A stretch of 64,000 nt of DNA from JAKITW01 sp041598875 (GCA_041598875.1 JBFHXP010000001.1:42120-106119), one strand, 5' to 3'; shown: positions 24,082-34,049, counted from the stretch's first letter. Translations and numbers: made by a program. Notes: generated by a model from the letters alone, not told the origin.

Positions 24082-26961
24082 ATGGAACCGAAATTCATCC
24101 GCATCCGTGGCGCCAGGATGCACAATCTCAAGAATATCGATGTTGACCTGCCCCGCAACCAGCTGGTCGTGCTGACCGGGCTCAGCGGCTCCGGCAAGTC
24201 GACCCTGGCCTTTGACACCCTCTACGCCGAGGGCCAGCGGCGATATGTGGAGTCCCTTTCCACCTATGCCCGCCAGTTTCTCGGACAGATGGACAAGCCG
24301 GATGTGGATTCCCTGGAAGGACTCTCTCCCGCGGTGTCCATCGAGCAGCGGACCACCAGCCGCAACCCCCGTTCCACCGTGGGCACCATCACTGAAATAT
24401 ATGACCACCTCCGCCTGCTCTATGCCCGGGTCGGCCGCCCCTTCTGCCCGGACTGCGGCCAACAGATCCAACCCCAGTCGATTGAGGATATGGTCGCCGC
24501 TCTTGTTGCCCTGCCGGAAAAGACAAAAATCATCCTTCTCTCGCCACTGGTTGACGGCAAAAAGGGGGAACACCGCGAGATAGTGAAAAAACTCCGCAGC
24601 GATGGTTTTGCCCGGGTCCGGATCAACGGCATTATCCATTCCCTGGAGGAGGAGATATCACTGGCCAGGACCAGGCGCCACACCATTGAGGCAGTGGTTG
24701 ACCGGCTGGTTATAAAAGAGGGTGTAACCCGCCGCCTCTCAGATTCGGTGGCCACCGCGGTTGCCCTGAGCCAGGGATTTCTCCTGGTGGAACTGGTCGA
24801 TGAAAAAGAGGAAAAAAGGGAGATTCTGTTCAGCGAAAAGGCGGCCTGCGTCTCCTGCGGCCGCAGCCTGCCGGAACTCTCCACCCAGCTCTTCTCCTTT
24901 AACAATCCCAAGGGGGCCTGCACCCACTGCGACGGCCTGGGCATCAAACAGTTTTTTGATCCGGACCTGGTGGTGCCCGACCCGACACGCTCCCTTCGTC
25001 AGGGCGCGATTGCCCCATCGCCGTGGGGCGGGCATGGCCTGTCAAGCTATGCCGGCCAGCTTCTCAGCGCCCTGGCAGCCCATTATTCCTTCAGTGTTGA
25101 CACCCCCTTTGCCAGACTCCCGGACTCGGCCAGACAGGTCATTCTCTACGGCTCCGGCCGGGAAGAAATTTTTTTTGAATACCAGCGCCACCGCCGCAGA
25201 CTCACCTCCCGGACCTCCTTTGAAGGGGTCATCCCCCAGCTCTCCAGGCGATACCAGGAAACATCCTCGCCCATGATCCGCGAGGAGCTGGGCCAGTACA
25301 TGAACGAGCAGCCCTGTCCCGGGTGCAATGGAGCGCGACTGCGGCCCGAGGCCCTTGCCGTGAAAATCGGTCCCTGGTCAATTTCCGAGCTGACCGGCCT
25401 GAGTATCGAACGGATGATCGCCGAGTTGCCGGCAATAGAGTTTACCAGCCGCGAGCGGTTGATTGCCGAAAGAATCTTGAAGGAAATCCTCGAACGCCTC
25501 TCCTTTCTCGGTGATGTGGGGCTGGGCTATCTCTCCCTTTCCCGCAAGGCCGGCACCCTCTCCGGCGGCGAGGCCCAGAGGATACGGCTCGCCTCCCAGA
25601 TCGGCTCCCGGCTGGCCGGGGTGCTCTATATTCTTGACGAGCCAAGCATCGGCCTCCACCAGCGCGATAACCAGCGGCTGATCAACACCCTTCTCAGTCT
25701 CCGGGATCTTGGAAACACGGTGATCGTGGTGGAGCATGATACCGACACCATACTGGCGGCCGACCATGTTGTGGACATGGGGCCGGGCGCCGGCCGCCAT
25801 GGCGGGGAAATCGTTTACAGCGGCCAGGTACCCGGTCTTCTTGCCGATACAAAGTCGCTTACCGGAGGCTTTCTTTCCGGGCGCCTGGCCATAGATATCC
25901 CAGCAAAGAGAAGAAAAATAAAAAGCGGACGGATCTCGATATCCAACGCCACTGCCAATAATTTAAAAGATGTTGTTGTGGATTTCCCCCTGTCGACCAT
26001 GACCTGCGTCACCGGTGTCTCCGGCTCGGGCAAGAGTTCTCTGGTTATTGAGACCCTCTACAAGGGGGCGGTTGCCGCGCTCCGGGAAAAGGGCGGCACG
26101 GGTTCGGGCGGCGGTGCGCACCTGAAAATAACCGGCCTGGAGAGGATCGACAAGGTCATTGATATCGATCAGAGCCCCATCGGCCGGACCCCGCGCTCCA
26201 ACCCCGCCACCTACACCGGGGTGCTGACCCCGATCCGCGAGTTGCTTGCCCGCCTGCCGGAGGCCCGGGCCAGGGGGTACAAACCGGGCCGGTTCAGCTT
26301 CAACATCAAGGGTGGCCGCTGCGAGGCCTGCGAGGGTGAAGGGGTTATAAAGATTGCGATGCACTTCCTGCCTGACATGTATGTCACCTGCGAGGCGTGT
26401 CATGGCAGGCGCTACAACCGGGAGACCCTGGATATCATGTACCGGGGGAAAAATATTTCGCAGATCCTGGCCATGACCGTGCAGGAGGCCCTGGATTTTT
26501 TCACCAATATCCCGCCGATAAAAAACCGGCTCCAGACTTTAAACGATGTCGGTCTCGGCTATATCGCCCTGGGCCAGTCCTCTGTGACCCTGTCCGGCGG
26601 CGAGGCCCAGAGAATCAAGCTGGCCCGGGAGCTGGCCAGGCGGAGCACCGGCCGCACCCTCTATATCCTGGACGAGCCGACCACCGGTCTCCATCCCGCG
26701 GATATCCGCCACCTGCTGGCGGTTCTCGGCCGCCTGGTGGACAGCGGCAATACCGTGGTAATTATCGAGCACAACCTGGATGTGGTCAAGACCGCGGACC
26801 ATATCATTGATCTTGGCCCCGAGGGAGGAGACCGGGGCGGCAGGATCATTGCCTGCGGCACCCCGGAGGAAATCTCCCGGAACGCCCAATCACACACCGG
26901 CGCCTTTCTCAGGGAAATTCTCCAAAAAACTTCTTTGCAGGCAGATCCCGATCCGGTATAA
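24082..26961 (+). CDS. uvrA: Excinuclease ABC subunit A
   Basis: 959 residues, normal for UvrA. The damage-recognition ATPase of nucleotide excision repair. Two ABC modules: Walker A GLSGSGKSTLAF near residue 33 and GVSGSGKSSLV near 645, signatures LSGGEAQRIRLAS and LSGGEAQRIKLAR, Walker B ILDEPSIGLH and ILDEPTTGLH. Zn-binding CVSC...CTHC and CEAC...CEAC pairs are intact, and the UvrB-binding region begins at about 110. The start has no strong Shine-Dalgarno. It stands alone between a probable terminator and secB. Confidence 0.96.
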   Translation: MEPKFIRIRGARMHNLKNIDVDLPRNQLVVLTGLSGSGKSTLAFDTLYAEGQRRYVESLSTYARQFLGQMDKPDVDSLEGLSPAVSIEQRTTSRNPRSTVGTITEIYDHLRLLYARVGRPFCPDCGQQIQPQSIEDMVAALVALPEKTKIILLSPLVDGKKGEHREIVKKLRSDGFARVRINGIIHSLEEEISLARTRRHTIEAVVDRLVIKEGVTRRLSDSVATAVALSQGFLLVELVDEKEEKREILFSEKAACVSCGRSLPELSTQLFSFNNPKGACTHCDGLGIKQFFDPDLVVPDPTRSLRQGAIAPSPWGGHGLSSYAGQLLSALAAHYSFSVDTPFARLPDSARQVILYGSGREEIFFEYQRHRRRLTSRTSFEGVIPQLSRRYQETSSPMIREELGQYMNEQPCPGCNGARLRPEALAVKIGPWSISELTGLSIERMIAELPAIEFTSRERLIAERILKEILERLSFLGDVGLGYLSLSRKAGTLSGGEAQRIRLASQIGSRLAGVLYILDEPSIGLHQRDNQRLINTLLSLRDLGNTVIVVEHDTDTILAADHVVDMGPGAGRHGGEIVYSGQVPGLLADTKSLTGGFLSGRLAIDIPAKRRKIKSGRISISNATANNLKDVVVDFPLSTMTCVTGVSGSGKSSLVIETLYKGAVAALREKGGTGSGGGAHLKITGLERIDKVIDIDQSPIGRTPRSNPATYTGVLTPIRELLARLPEARARGYKPGRFSFNIKGGRCEACEGEGVIKIAMHFLPDMYVTCEACHGRRYNRETLDIMYRGKNISQILAMTVQEALDFFTNIPPIKNRLQTLNDVGLGYIALGQSSVTLSGGEAQRIKLARELARRSTGRTLYILDEPTTGLHPADIRHLLAVLGRLVDSGNTVVIIEHNLDVVKTADHIIDLGPEGGDRGGRIIACGTPEEISRNAQSHTGAFLREILQKTSLQADPDPV

Positions 26962-27037
26962 ATGCGGCTTAAATCTCACACATTCAAAGAAATCGTATCC
27001 CGACGAAAATTAACTCATAACAAAAAGGACCCAGAAC

Positions 27038-27535
27038 ATGACCGATCCAAACACAGCCGACGCCAAACCCGAGGCCCCTGTTTTCCGCTTGCAGAAGATG
27101 TATATCAAGGACCTTTCCTTTGAAAACCCCAATGCCCCGGAAATTTTCTTCCTCCAGCAGCCCGGGCCCAAGGTGGACATGAATCTCGGGCTCAAACACA
27201 AGAAAATCGACAATGACAACTGGGAAGTAACCCTGTCAATCAACGCGACCATTACCGATACGGCCACGGAAAAGACCTTCTTTGTCCTTGAAATCGAGCA
27301 TTGCGGGGTCTTTCTCATCAAGAACATCCCGGAGCAGCATCTGGCAGGGGTCTTGAACGTCGACTGCCCGACCCTGCTCTTTCCCTTTACCCGCCAGGTG
27401 GTGAGCCAGCTTTCCCTGGACGGCGGGTTCATGCCCTTTCAGATGGAACCGATCAACTTCCTGGGGTTGTTCCAGAACAAGATGGCCCAGCAGAAAAAGG
27501 CCGGCGAAGAGGGGGCAGCCCCCCAGGCCAACTGA
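27038..27535 (+). CDS. secB: Protein-export chaperone SecB
   Basis: 165 residues. SecB holds preproteins unfolded and hands them to SecA. Seen here: FRLQKMYIKDLSFENPNAPE at the N-terminus, FVLEIEHCGVF in the middle, and CPTLLFPFTRQVVSQL plus GFMPFQMEPINF near the end, all hallmarks. A basic/Ala C-terminal tail follows. AAAGGA lies before the ATG. SecB is common in Proteobacteria and some Desulfobacterota. It is followed by a bidirectional terminator. Confidence 0.92.
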   Translation: MTDPNTADAKPEAPVFRLQKMYIKDLSFENPNAPEIFFLQQPGPKVDMNLGLKHKKIDNDNWEVTLSINATITDTATEKTFFVLEIEHCGVFLIKNIPEQHLAGVLNVDCPTLLFPFTRQVVSQLSLDGGFMPFQMEPINFLGLFQNKMAQQKKAGEEGAAPQAN

Positions 27536-27617
27536 GTTGATGCGCGTTAGGGACGCGGAAAATATTAATATACCATCACGCATCCCGTTTCGGGCCATCT
27601 TTGATCTTGCCTCAATC

Positions 27618-27658
27618 GCAAAATCCTCAGAGTAGCGCTGCTACACCTGCGGTTTTGC
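27618..27658. repeat. Family C palindrome
   Basis: A 41-base imperfect palindrome, GCAAAA at the left end and TTTTGC at the right, centred on GTAGC-GCT-GCTAC. The same design occurs at 63928..63991. Confidence 0.6.
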
Positions 27659-27743
27659 TCAATCGGCGCAACCAAATTTGACCCCAATCCGGGTGCGATC
27701 CAGGTACATTAGTATTTTCCGTGTCCCTTCAGTGTTTACGCAC

Positions 27744-27774
27744 AAAAAAAAGCTCCCCTTGGGGAGCTTTTTTT
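27744..27774. terminator. Bidirectional intrinsic terminator
   Basis: A stem AGCTCCCC with a two-base loop, flanked by seven A on the left and seven T on the right, so it can end both secB (plus) and the secretin operon (minus). Confidence 0.92.
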
Positions 27775-27793
27775 GTGCTGCCAGGAGGAGCTG

Positions 27794-29455
27794 TTACTCG
27801 AGAATCTTTGGCTGGAGCATGATCACCAGTTCGGTCTTGGGTTTGCTTTTTGTCTTTTTGTTGAACAGGTTGCCGAGCAGCGGCAAATCGCCTAAGAAAC
27901 GAATCTTCTTTTCCTGGGTACTATCTGTCTCCTTGATAAATCCGCCGACAACAAGAATTTCGCCATTCTTGATCCGGGCAACGGTGTTCATCTCCCGGAT
28001 ATTGACGATCGGCACCCCGATTCGATCCGTGCCAGCGGTAGATTTGATATAGGTGATTTCGTCTCCCTGCAGGTCCGAAATTACCGGAGTGAGGCTGAGG
28101 ACAATCTCGTTGTTTTCAGAGATCATCGGCACCACCCCAAGACCGAGCCCGGAAAAGATACTGTCAGTGGAGATGGTCGTGGTCGGCACACCGGTATCGG
28201 AAATAGCGGTTTCCTCTTTGGCGATATAGGTGAGATCCTTGCCCACGCTGATCATCGCCGGCTGGCCATTCAAGACCACGATTCTCGGATTGGAAAGGAC
28301 CCGGGCCTCCCCTTCCTGCCGTAACAAATTAAGAATCCCAGCGAGAGAACTGGGAACACGAATGGATTCTATAACATCCCATGCCCGGGGATCCACATTC
28401 CCCCTCATGGGAAATATCTGTCCGGTCCCCCCAAAAAGGGAAACGGTAATTGTATTGCTGGCTGTAGCGGTGTCACTGTTAAGAAGGTTCGCCCAGTCAA
28501 TACCGGTTGCGGTCTCATCGGTAAGGGTCACCTCGATTATCTTGGCCTCGATGGAGATCTGGCGGAAGATTTCACTCTTGAGGTTATCGATATAGGCGGT
28601 GATCTTTTCCAAAAGGGGCCGGGGCGCGGTCACGGTGATCAGGCCGATGGGCCTGTCAATGGTGTAAAACCCCTTGGCAGCCTGGCGGGCGGTGGCGGTC
28701 GGGGCGGGCGCGGTACTCTCTCCGGCTGCCGGTGTGGCCGGTGGGGTAGCCGCTGTGGCGGCAGGCGCAACCGCCTCGGTCTGGGAATAGATCTCAAGAA
28801 CCCGGTCGAGGTTGGTCTGGATATTGGTCCAGATATCAAAATTGTTTTCCTGGCTGGTAATCTGGTTGCTGGCCGTGGTGCCGCCCAGCACGTTGCCGCC
28901 CACCGAGGTGGCATAGTTGGAGTTCATAAAGGGCATTGACACATGGAATTTCCTGGTCTCATTGTAGCGGACCACAATGGTGTTGCCCTTTACCTCATGG
29001 AAATAATCGAGCTGGCGGAGGAGGTTGTCAATGGCCTCGGAAAATTCATCTTCCGCGCCGATATTGACATCCACCAGGGCATTTTGATTGACATCGCTGG
29101 CCCAGCTCACGGTCATCCTTTTCTGGTCGGCAAGAATCTTGAGCACCTCCCGCAAGGCCATGGGGGCAAGGGAGGAAATGTCCGCCCCGACCTTCAAGGG
29201 TTCGCTCTCGGCATCCGCGGATGTATCCAGTGTATCAAGATCCTTGACTATATAGGTCGGCTTCTGGAACCGGGCCGGAAGGACCGGTCCCCTCACTGCC
29301 TGCTGGTCCGTGCCGGCAGGCGGAGCGTTTCCAGTCTTGGAGGTCAGCGGGGTGCAGGCGGCAAGCAATACCAAAACCGCGCCTATCCCGGCCCACAGCA
29401 ATCGTTGTTTTTTTTCACCCATGGAAAATGTCCCTGGTTTTCTGTTCTGCTTCAT
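27794..29455 (-). CDS. Lipoprotein secretin of the type IV pilus (PilQ/MshL-like)
   Basis: 553 residues. The N-terminus has a lipobox (VLVLLAAC), so it should be a lipoprotein. Two N-domains with ITVTAPR-type start follow; the secretin core has VLSNPRIVVLNGQPAMISVG and ends VVGGFIKE, LPLLGNLFNKK, VIMLQPKI. A Pro/Ala-rich insertion separates N-domain and core. It forms the outer-membrane channel for the pilus. The start at 29455 is favoured by GGAG six bases upstream; a GTG seven codons earlier is weaker. The acylated N-terminus and lack of an AMIN domain are MshL-like; the AMIN part is in the preceding gene. Confidence 0.85.
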   Translation of the reverse strand: MKQNRKPGTFSMGEKKQRLLWAGIGAVLVLLAACTPLTSKTGNAPPAGTDQQAVRGPVLPARFQKPTYIVKDLDTLDTSADAESEPLKVGADISSLAPMALREVLKILADQKRMTVSWASDVNQNALVDVNIGAEDEFSEAIDNLLRQLDYFHEVKGNTIVVRYNETRKFHVSMPFMNSNYATSVGGNVLGGTTASNQITSQENNFDIWTNIQTNLDRVLEIYSQTEAVAPAATAATPPATPAAGESTAPAPTATARQAAKGFYTIDRPIGLITVTAPRPLLEKITAYIDNLKSEIFRQISIEAKIIEVTLTDETATGIDWANLLNSDTATASNTITVSLFGGTGQIFPMRGNVDPRAWDVIESIRVPSSLAGILNLLRQEGEARVLSNPRIVVLNGQPAMISVGKDLTYIAKEETAISDTGVPTTTISTDSIFSGLGLGVVPMISENNEIVLSLTPVISDLQGDEITYIKSTAGTDRIGVPIVNIREMNTVARIKNGEILVVGGFIKETDSTQEKKIRFLGDLPLLGNLFNKKTKSKPKTELVIMLQPKILE

Positions 29456-29507
29456 TCCTTTCTCCACTTTTTCCACTGCACACCGCGCAGGGAGTGTCGA
29501 TGCGTGC

Positions 29508-31109
29508 TTATCGTATCTGCTGTCCCTGGTTCTGCAGGGCTATCCGGCCGTTGATATACCGGATCAGGTCCGCCGGCAACTCGAAACCGGACAGAAGTAT
29601 GGACTCATACACGGCCGCAGCCTTGCTGCTGTTCCCTTCCTTGTCATGGATCCTCGCCTTGGCCACCAGTGTTTCCAGGGTATCGCCATAGAGCTGCTCG
29701 TGCCGGTCAAGAAGGAGCACCGCCCCCATATTATTGCCGTTTTCCTCATTAAAAAAGGCATAGCTCATCAAGGCCTCGCTGGCCGGCGGCGCCGTGTTCT
29801 CGCCGCCCTCCCGAATCGCCAGATCAAACAACTCCTTGGCCTCGCCGATTTTCTTCATGTTCGCCTCGGCAATAGCGGCTATAAGGGCGGCATCGCGATC
29901 AACCGGGTCCAATCCAAGAGCGGCCCGGCCATAATAGGCGGCCTTGGAGTGCATCGCCTTGCGCACCAGGTAGAGTGACGCGATCCGCTTGGCAAGATCG
30001 CCATCTTCCGGCCAGGTCGAAAAGGCCTTCTCATACAGGGCCAGAGCCCCGTCAATATTACCCGCTTTTTCCAGCCCGCGGCCCTCGGTCACGATCTTTT
30101 TCGAGGCAAGGGCCTGCTCGGGAATCTGATCCTTCTGCTCCACGGTCACATTCTGATCTCTGCCGTCAACCTGTCCTGCCGCACCGCTCGAGCCATCCCC
30201 TGCCGGCTTGGCGGTTACCGTAAGAGGCGAGGTTCCGCCCGGCCGTACCGCCAGATTATCCACAGCCTGCTGCGGCCAGTCAAACTGTTTGCTCTTGGGG
30301 CTGATGACAATGGTTCCGAATCGCTCAACCTTTTGAAGATCCTTGAGGTTCAAAATAACATCAAGGGCAAAATCCCAGGGCACGTTATTGAGGGCCAGGG
30401 TCAGGGTACCGCCCACGCCCTCGGCAACCACGATGTTCATGCCGCTTATTTCGCCGAAGAGTCGAAACACGTTGTGCAGGTCGATCTTGTAAAAATCAAC
30501 GGAAATACCCATTTTGTTATATCCGGAATAGGCAAAATCCCGCGGCTGGGCAGAGGCGTCGGTTGGGGGTTCAGCCGAGCCCTCCTCCTGGTGCTGGCGC
30601 AGCAGATCGGCGACGATCGCCGATTCCGGCGAAACAGCCGGCCCGGACCCGCTTCCGCCTGCGTTCGCTGACGGGGCAGGGGCAACCACCTCGGGCAGGA
30701 AGGTGGCAACAATATCATCACCACTCCGCTCCACGGAGTATTTATGCTCAGCGGCAAGAAAGAACTCGAGCCGCGCCAGCGGCGGTTTTTTTTCCGTTTC
30801 AATCCGCCCGTTCACCGTGGCCAGCGGCCCGGAAGAAAAGGCAAGGGGCAGGCGAACCGCCTCTGAAAAGAAGGCATCCGCTATATCAATAACCACCCGC
30901 AGGGGATCAAAAAGCTCATACACCGTGTATGTCGGTTGCGATGAGCCCGTTATCCGCAGCACCAGGTTTTCACCTCTTTTCTCCGCAACAACGCCCTCGA
31001 TCCGGTAAGAACCTTCTTCGGCCCGGGCCAAAGAGCCCCCCTGCAGAGCTATCAGGGTTATCCCCAAGGTAAAAATAAAAAATATGCGCACACTCAGCCT
31101 AAGGGTCAT
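29508..31109 (-). CDS. AMIN/STN-domain protein with TPR tail (split PilQ N-terminus)
   Basis: 533 residues. A signal peptide (residues 1-30) is followed by an AMIN domain (about 38-135, YELFDPLRVVIDIADA), a low-complexity linker, and an N0/STN domain (about 200-275) with KIDLHNVFRLFGEISGMNIV and WDFALDVILNLKDLQ, as in PilQ. Instead of a secretin core, the last 200 residues form helical TPR-like repeats (ALYEKAFSTWPEDG, AAYYGRAALGLDP). The ATG overlaps the pilP stop (ATGA). The AMIN domain should bind peptidoglycan and the STN domain should contact PilP or the secretin. It probably positions and assembles the secretin encoded next. Confidence 0.82.
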   Translation of the reverse strand: MTLRLSVRIFFIFTLGITLIALQGGSLARAEEGSYRIEGVVAEKRGENLVLRITGSSQPTYTVYELFDPLRVVIDIADAFFSEAVRLPLAFSSGPLATVNGRIETEKKPPLARLEFFLAAEHKYSVERSGDDIVATFLPEVVAPAPSANAGGSGSGPAVSPESAIVADLLRQHQEEGSAEPPTDASAQPRDFAYSGYNKMGISVDFYKIDLHNVFRLFGEISGMNIVVAEGVGGTLTLALNNVPWDFALDVILNLKDLQKVERFGTIVISPKSKQFDWPQQAVDNLAVRPGGTSPLTVTAKPAGDGSSGAAGQVDGRDQNVTVEQKDQIPEQALASKKIVTEGRGLEKAGNIDGALALYEKAFSTWPEDGDLAKRIASLYLVRKAMHSKAAYYGRAALGLDPVDRDAALIAAIAEANMKKIGEAKELFDLAIREGGENTAPPASEALMSYAFFNEENGNNMGAVLLLDRHEQLYGDTLETLVAKARIHDKEGNSSKAAAVYESILLSGFELPADLIRYINGRIALQNQGQQIR

Positions 31110-31669
31110 TCCTCTCCCCCTTTTGTTTTCAGCACCATATCAACATACGTATACCGCTCATCACCGGCCATGGAAAAAGATGACTCCCTGATCAGCACCC
31201 GGTTGGACGTGATTTCCTCAACAATCCCGGTGCGCCCGATCCGGGTCCCGGTGGTAATCGCATACCCCTTGCTGGTGGAATCCTGAACCATGGCCATGTA
31301 CGTGTTGTTCTGCCGCAGGACGATTCCCACCAGGGTCAACTGGCCCGGCTCGAAGCGGCGCATGCCGGTAAGAACCTCTTCATCCTCCACGCCCTGTTTC
31401 TGCACGATCTGTTCCATGGGCATGAAGGGATCCTGCCGCCCCTGCCGGACATACTCAAAGGCATCATCCGGATCGGAAAAAAGAAGGGCGGCCTTTTCCG
31501 CATCGCTCTTGGGCGCAGCCACCCCGGCAACGCCTTCGCCTGCGCCGCCCTCTTCCACGGGCGGGTCTTCAGCCAGAACCGGCGCTGCCAGCAGAGAACA
31601 TACCAGGGCCAGAAGGACCAGGGCCAGGCGGCTCAGGTTTATTATTCTTTTTTGGTAGCTGTTTCTCAT
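31106..31669 (-). CDS. pilP: Type IV pilus lipoprotein-like PilP
   Basis: 187 residues. Signal peptide (ALVLLALVCSLLAAPVLAE), a linker rich in Gly and Glu, then the PilP/GspC homology domain (GRQDPFMPM, QLTLVGIVLRQNNTYMAMVQ, VLIRESSF). It lacks the usual lipobox Cys at the cleavage point, so it may stay soluble or be held by PilN/PilO. It connects the inner-membrane PilNO complex to the secretin. Its stop is coupled to the AMIN/STN gene. Confidence 0.85.
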   Translation of the reverse strand: MRNSYQKRIINLSRLALVLLALVCSLLAAPVLAEDPPVEEGGAGEGVAGVAAPKSDAEKAALLFSDPDDAFEYVRQGRQDPFMPMEQIVQKQGVEDEEVLTGMRRFEPGQLTLVGIVLRQNNTYMAMVQDSTSKGYAITTGTRIGRTGIVEEITSNRVLIRESSFSMAGDERYTYVDMVLKTKGGEE

Positions 31670-31713
31670 TTATAGCGCGCAGAGCAAACCCATTAAAATT
31701 ATCGTGACAGCAA

Positions 31714-32307
31714 TTACTTAAACCGGTATGTCACCAGGTGGAGTGATGTGCTGAGCACCATCTCGTCGTTTTCCATTGTCGGGCCGCTCATCTGGAGATT
31801 GAAAGAGGAAACAATACGATCCAGCTTGCTCACCTGATAGAGAAAACTCCCGACATTATGATACGGGCCGCGAACCTCAAGGGTCACCGGCACCTCCATA
31901 TAGAAATCCCGCTCAACTTCGGGCTGTGGAGAAAAATTGATGAATTCAAGCCCAGCACTGGTTCCCAGGCTGGAGATATTGGTCAGCAGGGAGGGTATGT
32001 CCTTCTGCTGGGGCAAAAGGACCGAGGCAATTCTCAATTTCTCCTCAGTGGCTACCATCTCCGCCTGATGCTTGGGCAGATCGGCCACCGTGGCCCTGAC
32101 CTCTGCCAGTTCTCCCTCGAGAACGCCCTTTCTCTCTTTCAACCCCTTGATCTCGTCATTCATGGGAGAAAAAAGCAAAAAGAAACATGCCGCCACCGGG
32201 ACAATAAAGGCCGCGGCAAAGATGCCCATCTTCACCTTTGGCGCAAGGGGGGCGACCTTGTTTTCGAGAAAGGCGTCAAATTGATGTTGTAGTTTTTCCT
32301 TGTCCAT
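31714..32307 (-). CDS. pilO: Type IV pilus inner-membrane protein PilO
   Basis: 197 residues: a short cytoplasmic start, one transmembrane helix (FAAAFIVPVAACFFLLFS), a coiled coil (about 50-95) and a ferredoxin-like periplasmic domain (VPVTLEVRGPYHNVGSFLYQ). It forms a dimer with PilN that carries the alignment complex of the pilus. Gene order and size fit PilO. Confidence 0.88.
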   Translation of the reverse strand: MDKEKLQHQFDAFLENKVAPLAPKVKMGIFAAAFIVPVAACFFLLFSPMNDEIKGLKERKGVLEGELAEVRATVADLPKHQAEMVATEEKLRIASVLLPQQKDIPSLLTNISSLGTSAGLEFINFSPQPEVERDFYMEVPVTLEVRGPYHNVGSFLYQVSKLDRIVSSFNLQMSGPTMENDEMVLSTSLHLVTYRFK

Positions 32308-32353
32308 CCGCTTCTGTTGTACTCTTTTTCCCGATCAGGGGGATCACCGCCGG

Positions 32354-32932
32354 CTATCCCTTCTTCTCATCTTCCACCGGGGGGTCCGCTGGTTGCACTA
32401 TATCACAGGTAAGGGCAAAGTTTTTCAACTTCTGCCCTTCCACCGTATACATGGACGAACTCTGGAGTTCCGGGTTGGCAAAATAGGGCGATGCCTCCAG
32501 ATCATTCATAAAATTCGCTATTATCGCATTATCCTGCGCCACCCCGGAAAAAATCAGTTTTCCGCCTCCCTGGGAAAGGGAAAGAAGCCACAACTTGTTC
32601 TGGGGCACCAGATTGGCAATCTCATCAACGAGCCGAACCGTGAGCCGGGAATCTTTTTTCAGGGTCGAGATGACGTTCAGCTTGGTCTCAAGGTCTGCCT
32701 TGTCTTTTTTCAGCTTTTCAATATCTTCCAGGGTGTCCTTGTAGGTGTCGCGATCAGCCTGCAGGCCGGCAATCTCCTTTTTCAGGCCACTGATCTGCCC
32801 TGACAGCAGCATGGCAATCACCCCAAGAACGACCAGGGTCGCAGCTAAAAAGGCGCCAAGCTTAATGATGTCGGCAAGGGCCTTCAGCCGTTTCTGGATC
32901 TGTTTGACCGGAAGCAGATTTATGGTAATCAT
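32354..32932 (-). CDS. pilN: Type IV pilus inner-membrane protein PilN
   Basis: 192 residues beginning MITINLLPVKQ, the PilN peptide that docks in PilM. One transmembrane helix (LGAFLAATLVVLGVIAMLL), a coiled coil and a periplasmic domain with LWLLSLSQGGGKLIFSGVAQ. It follows pilM by seven bases and precedes pilO. Confidence 0.9.
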   Translation of the reverse strand: MITINLLPVKQIQKRLKALADIIKLGAFLAATLVVLGVIAMLLSGQISGLKKEIAGLQADRDTYKDTLEDIEKLKKDKADLETKLNVISTLKKDSRLTVRLVDEIANLVPQNKLWLLSLSQGGGKLIFSGVAQDNAIIANFMNDLEASPYFANPELQSSSMYTVEGQKLKNFALTCDIVQPADPPVEDEKKG

Positions 32933-32939
32933 GCGCGCC

Positions 32940-34049
32940 TCACAATATCGACGGCCTCACCGCCAACCCTTTGGCGATAGCCATCTCCGGGGCGATATAC
33001 GCTACATATCTGGGATCGATCTTCTTGGGATCAAAGTTCACGTCGGCAAATGGATTGTACAGTTCCGTGGCAATCCCAGTCTCCTCAGAAAGGAACTGGG
33101 CCAGGCCGCGTACCCGGGATCCGCCCCCGCTGAGCACTACCTTCTTAAGCGCGCCCTCGGGATTATTGGAGTAGTAGAGGTCAATCGCCTTTTTTATCTC
33201 AAAGGCCCACTGGGTACAGGTGGAAATAAAAATATTTTCCAGATCCCCGAGCTTTTCTTCCGCCGGCTCACGACCGAGCTTCAAGGCCTCGGCCTCGTCA
33301 ATATCAAGGCCGAAACGGTTCTGGATCTGCTCTGTCAGCTGACGGCTGCCGACAACAACATCCCGGGCCAGGACGGAAACACCGCCGGCCACGATATTGA
33401 TACTCATCTTGGTTGCCCCGATATCGACCAGCGCCACATTCTCATCGGAATTCAACTGGGATTCAAATGAATTTTCCAGGGCAAACCCGTCCACATCAAC
33501 AATTACCGCCCGCAGGCCCGCCACCTTGAGCATACCCAGAAATCCGTCGACAACATCCTTTTTCGCCGCGACCAGCATGACATCGGTGCGATCATGTTCT
33601 TCGGTTTCTGTGTGGAGGTTCTGGTAATCGAGATAGACGTCCTCGATATCAAAGGGAATATACTGGCCGGCCTCGGCCTGGATATACTCTTCCAGCTCTT
33701 CATCGCTCATTGCCGCAAGGTTGATCCGCTTGACGATGACCGAATACCCGGAAACGGTTATCGCCACCCTTTTTTCCTTGATTTTGAGGTTTTTGAAAAG
33801 GGCGGTAACAACGCCGGCAACCGCCTCGGGGTCCTGAAGAGTTCCCTCTTCAACCGCGCCGACCGGAAGCACAGCGGTTCCAAGGCTCACAAGGTGAAAG
33901 CCGGATTTTGTTTCACAGAGTTGACACAATTTGACCGAATGGGAACCGATATCAAGGGCAATGGCGTGATTGCCGATATCCCGCATTGTGCCCCCGAAGG
34001 ATGGAAGTCTCAACGGCATTTTCAGTTTAGGTAGACGAAACCTCCCCAT
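32940..34049 (-). CDS. pilM: Type IV pilus actin-like protein PilM
   Basis: 369 residues with the actin-like ATPase pattern: ALDIGSHSVKLCQL at the N-terminus, VALVDIGATKMSIN and VVLSGGGSRVRGL further on. PilM is cytoplasmic and recruits the PilN tail. A basic N-terminal extension of about 20 residues precedes the core. GAGAGAAG acts as ribosome site. It is first in the pilMNOP operon. The gap 34050..34437 to the divergent lepB gene shows only the lepB promoter. Confidence 0.92.
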   Translation of the reverse strand: MGRFRLPKLKMPLRLPSFGGTMRDIGNHAIALDIGSHSVKLCQLCETKSGFHLVSLGTAVLPVGAVEEGTLQDPEAVAGVVTALFKNLKIKEKRVAITVSGYSVIVKRINLAAMSDEELEEYIQAEAGQYIPFDIEDVYLDYQNLHTETEEHDRTDVMLVAAKKDVVDGFLGMLKVAGLRAVIVDVDGFALENSFESQLNSDENVALVDIGATKMSINIVAGGVSVLARDVVVGSRQLTEQIQNRFGLDIDEAEALKLGREPAEEKLGDLENIFISTCTQWAFEIKKAIDLYYSNNPEGALKKVVLSGGGSRVRGLAQFLSEETGIATELYNPFADVNFDPKKIDPRYVAYIAPEMAIAKGLAVRPSIL

